Assembly: GCA_913056365.1 (NCBI GenBank) | Contig: CAJXLT010000008.1 | Span: 93,309 to 157,308 of the forward strand | DNA length: 64,000 nucleotides | Reading direction: 5' to 3' | Source of the DNA: an uncultured Paenibacillaceae bacterium | GTDB lineage: Bacteria; Bacillota; Bacilli; Paenibacillales; K13 | Part shown: positions 58,865 to 64,000 of the stretch, one piece after another | Numbering within the stretch: the first letter of the stretch is position 1 | How the letters are laid out: every line of letters begins with the position of its first letter | Notes under the pieces: generated by a model | The model's database searches: none | What the model was told of the DNA's origin: nothing | Seen by the model: only the letters and a program-made list of their open reading frames with translations | Position numbers and translations under genes: made by a program

Positions 58865-58881
58865 TGTAAAATATATTGACA
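58865..58881. promoter_or_regulatory. GlnR/TnrA-type box upstream of urtA
   Basis: TGTAA-AATATAT-TGACA, again an exact TGTNAN7TNACA match. Its right half coincides with the TTGACA -35 element of the urtA promoter, the position expected for repression by GlnR when nitrogen is plentiful. Confidence 0.78.
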
Positions 58882-58905
58882 TTAAATTTGTTCGCTCTAT
58901 ATAAT
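58876..58905 (+). promoter_or_regulatory. Sigma-A promoter of urtABCDE
   Basis: Perfect TTGACA at 58876-58881, an 18-base spacer and TATAAT at 58900-58905. An alternative -10, TATATA at 58898, gives 16 bases. About 80 bases precede the urtA start. Confidence 0.75.
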
Positions 58906-58983
58906 ATGAAACAACGAACAGTTGACGTATAGTTCGATCAAATGTTCGGAAATAAGGTGTATATAAGAGGAGGAGTAGGGGAA

Positions 58984-60246
58984 ATGGTCAAAAATGTTCG
59001 GATAAAGTGGTCGAAGGTCGTACTCATGCTAGTATTATCCTTTGCATTGGTGGCTGCAGGCTGCTCCAACACCTCGAATGAGGGTGTAACCGCGAATACA
59101 GGGGGAACGGAATCTGCATCTAGCAGCGACACGATTAAGGTTGGGATATTGCACTCTCTGAGCGGTACGATGTCTATTAGTGAGGTTTCGGTCAAGGATG
59201 CGGAGCTGCTTGCGATTGAGGAAATCAACGCCAATGGCGGCGTGCTTGGCAAGCAGCTGGAGCCTGTCATCGAGGATGGGGCGTCCGATTGGCCGACCTT
59301 CGCCGAGAAGGCGCGAAAATTGATCGAGCAAGACGAAGTAGCCACTGTGTTCGGCGGCTGGACTTCCGCAAGCCGCAAGGCGATGCTGCCAGTGTTCGAG
59401 GAGCTGAATGGCCTGCTATGGTATCCGGTGCAATATGAGGGGCTGGAAACGTCTCCGAATATTTTCTATACCGGGGCAACGACCAATCAGCAGATCATTC
59501 CTTCCGTCAGCTGGCTGCTGGAGCAAGGGCACCAAAATTTCTACTTGCTCGGATCGGACTATGTATTTCCTCGTACAGCCAACAAGATTATCAAGGCACA
59601 GCTTGAAGCGGAAGGAGGAGTAACGGCGGGAGAAGAGTATACACCGTTAGGTCACACCGAGTACAGCACGATCATTAACAAGATCAAATCCGCGCAGCCG
59701 GACGTCATTTACAACACCTTGAACGGCGACAGCAACGTTGCCTTCTTCAAGCAGTTGAAGGATGCCGGTATTTCCGCTGAGGATATCCCTGTGCTCTCCG
59801 TCAGCGTAGCGGAGGAGGAAATACGGGGGATTGGCGCAGATGTGCTGGAAGGCCATTATGCAGCCTGGAATTATTATCAAACGACAGAAACGCCGGAGAA
59901 TATGGCCTTCGTTAAAGCCTACAAAGCGAAGTATGGCGATGACCGAGTAACAGCTGATCCGATTGAGGCCGGATATATCGCAGTGTATTTGTGGGCGGCT
60001 GCGGTGGAGAAGGCAGGTACGACAGATGTCGATCAAGTGAAGGCGGCAGCGGATGGCATTACCTTCGCCGCTCCGGAAGGCGAGGTTACGATAGATGGGG
60101 ATACGCAGCACATTTATAAGAAAGTGCGGATCGGCCAAATCGAGGCTGACGGCATGTTCAAGGAAGTGTATAGCACACCTGAACCAGTGAAGCCGGACCC
60201 GCATTTGGCTGGCTACGATTGGGCGGAAGGGTTGAAAGGGCAATAA
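58984..60246 (+). CDS. urtA: Urea ABC transporter substrate-binding lipoprotein UrtA
   Basis: A 420-residue lipoprotein that captures urea outside the membrane. Signal and lipobox are [15 protein letters not shown] (Cys near residue 28). The type I periplasmic-binding fold follows: [20 protein letters not shown] (about 55-74), [38 protein letters not shown] (about 125-144) and [11 protein letters not shown], all typical of UrtA (FmdD-like). [14 protein letters not shown] is also conserved. ATG 58984 follows GAGGAGGAGTAGGGG. The divergent urease operon and the nitrogen boxes agree with urea as substrate. A 13-bp stem follows the gene. Confidence 0.93.
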   Translation: MVKNVRIKWSKVVLMLVLSFALVAAGCSNTSNEGVTANTGGTESASSSDTIKVGILHSLSGTMSISEVSVKDAELLAIEEINANGGVLGKQLEPVIEDGASDWPTFAEKARKLIEQDEVATVFGGWTSASRKAMLPVFEELNGLLWYPVQYEGLETSPNIFYTGATTNQQIIPSVSWLLEQGHQNFYLLGSDYVFPRTANKIIKAQLEAEGGVTAGEEYTPLGHTEYSTIINKIKSAQPDVIYNTLNGDSNVAFFKQLKDAGISAEDIPVLSVSVAEEEIRGIGADVLEGHYAAWNYYQTTETPENMAFVKAYKAKYGDDRVTADPIEAGYIAVYLWAAAVEKAGTTDVDQVKAAADGITFAAPEGEVTIDGDTQHIYKKVRIGQIEADGMFKEVYSTPEPVKPDPHLAGYDWAEGLKGQ

Positions 60247-60264
60247 ATAAATTATCGGATGGGC

Positions 60265-60291
60265 ATGGATCGGTCCGTCGGACCGGTCCAT
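60265..60291 (+). terminator. Hairpin between urtA and urtB
   Basis: ATGGAtCGGTCCG and CGGACCGgTCCAT form a 13-bp stem, followed by CGTTTATT. This is the usual place for partial termination that raises the amount of binding protein relative to the permeases. Confidence 0.6.
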
Positions 60292-60319
60292 CGTTTATTC
60301 CTTATAAGGGGGGAAGATA

Positions 60320-61219
60320 ATGGAGTCTACCATTCAGCTATTGTTTAATGGAATCAGCACAAGCTCCATCTTGCTCTTGATCGCACTGGGACTTGCGATT
60401 ACGTTCGGGTTGATGAATGTGATCAATATGGCGCACGGGGAATTCATTATGATTGGTGCGTATAGCGTCTATGTGACACAAAATATGTTCGCTCTGATGC
60501 CTGACGCATGGTTTGAAGCATACTTTCTGGTTGCACTGCCGATCGCCTTCGTTGTAGCTGCTATTTTCGGCTTGTTGCTGGAGTGGCTGCTCATTCGATT
60601 TTTGTACGGTCGTCCGCTCGACAGCTTATTGGCTACTTGGGGCGTAGGCATGATGTTGCAGCAGTTGGCCCGCACCCTATTCGGCGCACCTAATGTGGCG
60701 GTAACCAGTCCTTCGTGGCTGAACGGCGGCCTGCAGTTCGGCATGGTCGTATTGCCATACAAACGCTTATTCATTCTTGGCATGGTAGCTGTCGTGCTGG
60801 TACTCATGTATCTGTATATTTACCGCAGCGCAGCGGGAAGGAGAATGCGTGCCGTCATGCAAAATCGCGAAATGGCCGGTTGTCTGGGCATTTCTACGCG
60901 GCGGGTGGATGCGGCAACCTTCGCAATTGGCTCCGGTATAGCAGGAGTAGCCGGCTGTGCTGTAGCCTTGCTTGGCCCGATCGGTCCTTCGACAGGAACT
61001 TACTATATAGTAGACGCATTCATGGTAGTCGTGCTTGGGGGACTTGGCAAATTGATCGGAACGGTAGCAGGCGCTTTTGGCATAGGGGTGACGAATACGC
61101 TGTTTGAATCCTGGACATCCGCATCGATCGGCAAAGTGCTGGTTTTTGCCGCGATCGTCGCCTTCCTGCAATGGAGACCGAAGGGCTTGGTGGCAATGCG
61201 GACACGTTCCTTAGACTAG
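60320..61219 (+). CDS. urtB: Urea ABC transporter permease UrtB
   Basis: A 299-residue LivH-like permease with about eight membrane segments. [20 protein letters not shown] (N-M-A-H-G-E, about residues 22-41) is the diagnostic start. [40 protein letters not shown] (coupling-helix region, about 173-192) and [18 protein letters not shown] are characteristic of UrtB. ATG 60320 follows AAGGGGGGAAG. It forms the channel with UrtC. Confidence 0.93.
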   Translation: MESTIQLLFNGISTSSILLLIALGLAITFGLMNVINMAHGEFIMIGAYSVYVTQNMFALMPDAWFEAYFLVALPIAFVVAAIFGLLLEWLLIRFLYGRPLDSLLATWGVGMMLQQLARTLFGAPNVAVTSPSWLNGGLQFGMVVLPYKRLFILGMVAVVLVLMYLYIYRSAAGRRMRAVMQNREMAGCLGISTRRVDAATFAIGSGIAGVAGCAVALLGPIGPSTGTYYIVDAFMVVVLGGLGKLIGTVAGAFGIGVTNTLFESWTSASIGKVLVFAAIVAFLQWRPKGLVAMRTRSLD

Positions 61220-61242
61220 AAGGGAAGGGAGGCGATTGTGAG

Positions 61243-62379
61243 ATGCGAACCGCCGCGATTCGTTTCATCCAATCGAGGGGAACCGTGGGCTATTTGCTGA
61301 TAGCCGCAGTTTTGTTCTCTGCACCATTGTTCATTTCTGATTTTCGCTTGAATTTACTGGCCAAATTTTTAAGCTTTGCTATTCTGGCGATTGGACTAGA
61401 TCTAATCTGGGGATACACAGGCATCTTAAGTTTGGGGCAAGGCGTGTTCTTCGGATTAGGTGCATACTGTATGGCGATGCATCTGAAGCTTGCTTCCACG
61501 AATGGCGCATTGCCGGACTTTATGAGCTGGAGCGGGCTGTCTGAATTGCCGTGGTTTTTGGAGCCGTTTCATTCCTTTCCCGCAGCGGTGCTGCTAGGGT
61601 TGCTGCTTCCGGCAGCCTTGGCTATGTTGCTGGGCTATGTGACGTTCCGAAGCCGCATTCGAGGTGTGTACTTTTCGATTCTCACACAGGCGCTCGTCTT
61701 GATTACAGTTACTTTATTTGTCGGTCAGCAAGCATATACCGGAGGGACGAACGGGGTGACGGGATTTCGGGAAATCTTCGGTTACTCTTTGTCCAATCCG
61801 GATGTACAGATGGTGTTATATTGGATCACAGCGGCCGTATTGATCGTAGTATTTCTGTTTGCAAAGTGGCTCGTAGGCACCCGGTTTGCCCGCGCGCTGC
61901 AAGCGATACGCGACGGTGAGAATCGACTGCGCTTCATTGGGTACAATCCCGATATTTACAAAATGGCTGTGTTTGCTTTGTCGGCAGCGTTCGCCGGATT
62001 GGCAGGTATGCTATTCGTGCTGCATGTCGGGATCATCTCGCCTTCCATGATGGGCATTGTGCCGTCTATCGAAATGGTGCTATGGGTGGCGATAGGCGGA
62101 AGAGGCACGCTGATTGGAGCCGTAATCGGCGCTATCCTGATCAATGCGGCCAAGACCGGATTCAGCGAAGCTTATCCGGACGGTTGGTTGTATTTTCTAG
62201 GCGCGCTGTTTGTCATTGCGGTCGTGTTTTTGCCTAGCGGCATTATGGGCGTAAGGGATAAACTGATGGCGTTGGTTCAGAGACGAAGCGAACGGAATAC
62301 AAAACAGCTTGCGGAGAAAGGAGGAGAGTCGATTGGCGCAAACGGAATGGATTCTGTCCTGCGAGAAACTAACCGTTGA
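61243..62379 (+). CDS. urtC: Urea ABC transporter permease UrtC
   Basis: A 378-residue LivM-like permease. [40 protein letters not shown] (about residues 60-80), [42 protein letters not shown] (coupling region, about 225-245) and [18 protein letters not shown] follow the family order. ATG 61243 follows AAGGGAGG; the frame is open back to 61171 inside urtB. The C-terminal tail (about residues 345-378) is read through the ribosome site and first 47 bases of urtD. Confidence 0.92.
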   Translation: MRTAAIRFIQSRGTVGYLLIAAVLFSAPLFISDFRLNLLAKFLSFAILAIGLDLIWGYTGILSLGQGVFFGLGAYCMAMHLKLASTNGALPDFMSWSGLSELPWFLEPFHSFPAAVLLGLLLPAALAMLLGYVTFRSRIRGVYFSILTQALVLITVTLFVGQQAYTGGTNGVTGFREIFGYSLSNPDVQMVLYWITAAVLIVVFLFAKWLVGTRFARALQAIRDGENRLRFIGYNPDIYKMAVFALSAAFAGLAGMLFVLHVGIISPSMMGIVPSIEMVLWVAIGGRGTLIGAVIGAILINAAKTGFSEAYPDGWLYFLGALFVIAVVFLPSGIMGVRDKLMALVQRRSERNTKQLAEKGGESIGANGMDSVLRETNR

Positions 62380-63088
62380 TTTTGACGGCTTTGTCGCAGT
62401 CAATCAGATGGACTTTCAATTGGCCCGAGGAGAGCTGCGATTTCTAATCGGACCGAATGGCGCAGGGAAGACGACGATGCTGGACATGATTTGCGGCAAA
62501 ACGAAGCCTACTTCGGGCAAAGTATTCTATGGCGATGCGACGGACATCTCCCGGAAGAAAGAGCATCAGATCGCTGCCATGGGCATCGCCCGCAAATTCC
62601 AGGCGCCCTCGATCTTTCAACCGCTGAGCGTGTTTGAGAACATGGAACTGGCACTGAAGCAAAATCGCAGCATATGGACGGCGCTGTTTCGCCCCATTAC
62701 GTCGGAGCAGCGGAACAGGATCATGGAAGGGTTGCAATTGGTTGGTTTGCATGAGAAGGCGCATATGCGGGCAGGCAGTTTGTCGCACGGCGAGAAGCAG
62801 TGGTTGGAGATCGGCATGATGCTGCTTCAGGAACCGACCGTCCTGCTGCTGGATGAGCCTGTGGCGGGTATGACCGATGTGGAGACGGAGAAAACTGGGG
62901 AGCTCCTTATGACGATCACAACGAGCTGCTCCGTTGTGGTAGTTGAGCATGATATGGAATTTGTGCGCGCATTCTCCAGTACAGTAACTGTCATGCACGA
63001 AGGTATGTTATTAAAGGAAGGGTCAATGGATGACATTCAGAACGATCAGCGCGTAGCAGAAGTATATTTGGGACAAAAGGCGGGATGA
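62333..63088 (+). CDS. urtD: Urea ABC transporter ATPase UrtD
   Basis: A 251-residue LivG-like ATPase. Walker A is GPNGAGKTT (about residue 40), then [20 protein letters not shown] (Q-loop region), the UrtD-type signature [20 protein letters not shown] instead of LSGGQ, and Walker [24 protein letters not shown] 62333 follows AAAGGAGGAGA and lies 47 bases before the urtC stop, an unusually long overlap. Works with UrtE to energise UrtBC. Confidence 0.93.
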   Translation: MAQTEWILSCEKLTVDFDGFVAVNQMDFQLARGELRFLIGPNGAGKTTMLDMICGKTKPTSGKVFYGDATDISRKKEHQIAAMGIARKFQAPSIFQPLSVFENMELALKQNRSIWTALFRPITSEQRNRIMEGLQLVGLHEKAHMRAGSLSHGEKQWLEIGMMLLQEPTVLLLDEPVAGMTDVETEKTGELLMTITTSCSVVVVEHDMEFVRAFSSTVTVMHEGMLLKEGSMDDIQNDQRVAEVYLGQKAG

Positions 63089-63091
63089 GAC

Positions 63092-63787
63092 ATGCTGGAT
63101 ATCCGCAATTTGGAAGTTGCTTATGGAGAAAGTGTGGTGCTTCGCGATGTCACCCTGCAAGTGCAGCCAGGTGAAGTAGTTTGTCTAATGGGGCGCAATG
63201 GCGTAGGCAAGACTACGTTGGTCAAGAGCATCATGGGGATACTGAAGACGCGCAGTGGCAGCTTGATGTACAAGGATGCTGATGTGACGAGAACTTCTGC
63301 AGACAAACGAGCCAAAGCAGGTATTGGCTATGTACCGCAAGGCCGTGAAATTTTCGCTCAGCTTAGTGTGCAAGAAAATTTACTCTTGGGTCTGGAAGCG
63401 GCGCGGGAGCAACGGGAGCGCGTTCCGCAGGAAGTGCTGAATAGATTTCCGGTGCTGGAAACGATGATGAATCGAAGAGGTGGCGACTTAAGCGGCGGTC
63501 AGCAGCAGCAGTTGGCATTTGCCCGGGCGTTGTCGTCTTCACCGGATTTGCTCATTCTGGATGAGCCGACAGAGGGCATCCAGCCGTCGATTGTAGACAG
63601 TATTCGCGAAGTGATTCTGTCATTGAAGGAGAGCGGCAATATGGCGATTTTGCTCGTGGAGCAAAGTCTGGATTTCGTCAGACAAGTAGCGGACAGTTTC
63701 TATGTGATTCAAAAAGGAACCGTTGTTGCGCACGGCGGGCGCGAGGATATAACAGATGAGCTGATTCGTAATTATCTGGTTGTCTAG
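63092..63787 (+). CDS. urtE: Urea ABC transporter ATPase UrtE
   Basis: A 231-residue LivF-like ATPase, last gene of the transporter operon. Walker A GRNGVGKTT (about residue 34), the UrtE-typical GIGYVPQGREIFAQLSVQEN (about 77-96), signature GDLSGGQQQQLAFARALSSS, and Walker B LLILDEPTEGIQPSIVDSIR are all intact. ATG 63092 comes three bases after the urtD stop. A hairpin-headed repeat 36 bases downstream of the stop probably ends transcription. Confidence 0.94.
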   Translation: MLDIRNLEVAYGESVVLRDVTLQVQPGEVVCLMGRNGVGKTTLVKSIMGILKTRSGSLMYKDADVTRTSADKRAKAGIGYVPQGREIFAQLSVQENLLLGLEAAREQRERVPQEVLNRFPVLETMMNRRGGDLSGGQQQQLAFARALSSSPDLLILDEPTEGIQPSIVDSIREVILSLKESGNMAILLVEQSLDFVRQVADSFYVIQKGTVVAHGGREDITDELIRNYLVV

Positions 63788-63819
63788 CTGTACGACAGAT
63801 AGAGGCGAATCAGCAGTCG

Positions 63820-63960
63820 GGAGGCTGTCCCAAAGGTGTTGCACGACCGGGGACAGCTTATTCTGTCTCATCCCTAGTTAGAGGGAATTGTTGGTCTTAT
63901 CACTGCAGAATCAGAGTCCTTAAGATGACGTAAAATAGTTTGTGTAATTCGGTAAAAAGT
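63820..63960. repeat. Degenerate intergenic repeat with hairpin head, copy 2
   Basis: GGCTGTCCC and GGGGACAGC pair around a loop of about 18 bases (63824-63857), followed by TTATTCTG and then AGGGAATTGTTGGTCTTATC. The segment after the aldolase gene (53394-53500) has the same order and partial sequence identity. The remaining bases to the end of the window show no gene. Confidence 0.5.
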
Positions 63961-64000
63961 GTATTCACAAATAGAAGAAGGTAGGGTACTCTCGGAATTG

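Overview
The window looks like the chromosome of a spore-forming Firmicute of the Paenibacillaceae (Paenibacillus or a close relative). The pointers are a Bacillus-type sdhAB, an ecsAB pair, an SLH-domain surface protein, GlnR/TnrA-type nitrogen boxes, coat-associated families (YheC/D ATP-grasp, CgeB, CotSA-like and GT-D glycosyltransferases), strong AGGAGG ribosome sites and many TTG or GTG starts. No rRNA, tRNA or CRISPR array is visible. The species is not determined.

Layout. 0-2.4 kb: end of the succinate dehydrogenase operon (sdhA cut by the window edge, sdhB). 2.4-5.6 kb: two decayed IS3-family remnants sharing an identical 153-bp end, enclosing a broken nitroreductase, a TetR regulator with a clear operator, and a DUF418 membrane protein in AT-richer DNA. 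5.6-19.7 kb: housekeeping genes: a CDF metal exporter, a PHP phosphatase, a LysR regulator, CheX, an SDR, a YusU-like protein, a DEAD-box helicase, an SLH protein, EcsAB, an aminotransferase, an Fsr-type MFS exporter and phosphatidylserine decarboxylase. A small Cys-rich protein follows, behind a c-di-GMP-I riboswitch and terminator (about 19.44-19.89 kb).

20-24.6 kb holds a glucuronyl C5-epimerase, two glycosyltransferases and a UDP-GlcNAc 2-epimerase. 24.7-28.8 kb (minus strand) is a TPP-riboswitch-controlled pyrimidine/thiamine-precursor ABC transporter (thiXYZ type) with a thiamine-binding-fold protein and a TatD hydrolase. 29.0-31.3 kb is a ba3-type terminal oxidase operon. 31.4-53.3 kb is the outstanding region: a coat-type ATP-grasp gene, then about 20 kb of nearly continuous plus-strand genes for a complex surface glycan. 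These are CotSA-like, GT2 and GT-D glycosyltransferases, small helical proteins, a nucleotide-sugar set resembling WbpA/B/D/E, a CgeB protein, five more members of one unusual glycosyltransferase family (one fused to a DNRLRE-like domain), two DUF4855 proteins and a DRE-TIM aldolase. With the loci at 20-24.6 kb this suggests a spore-surface polysaccharide rich in modified uronic acids.

53.7-58.7 kb (minus) is a urease operon, ureABCFGD without ureE. 58.9-63.8 kb (plus) is the divergent urea ABC transporter urtABCDE. Both have a GlnR/TnrA-type box upstream, so urea uptake and hydrolysis are probably induced together under nitrogen limitation. Degenerate hairpin-headed repeats follow both the aldolase gene and urtE.
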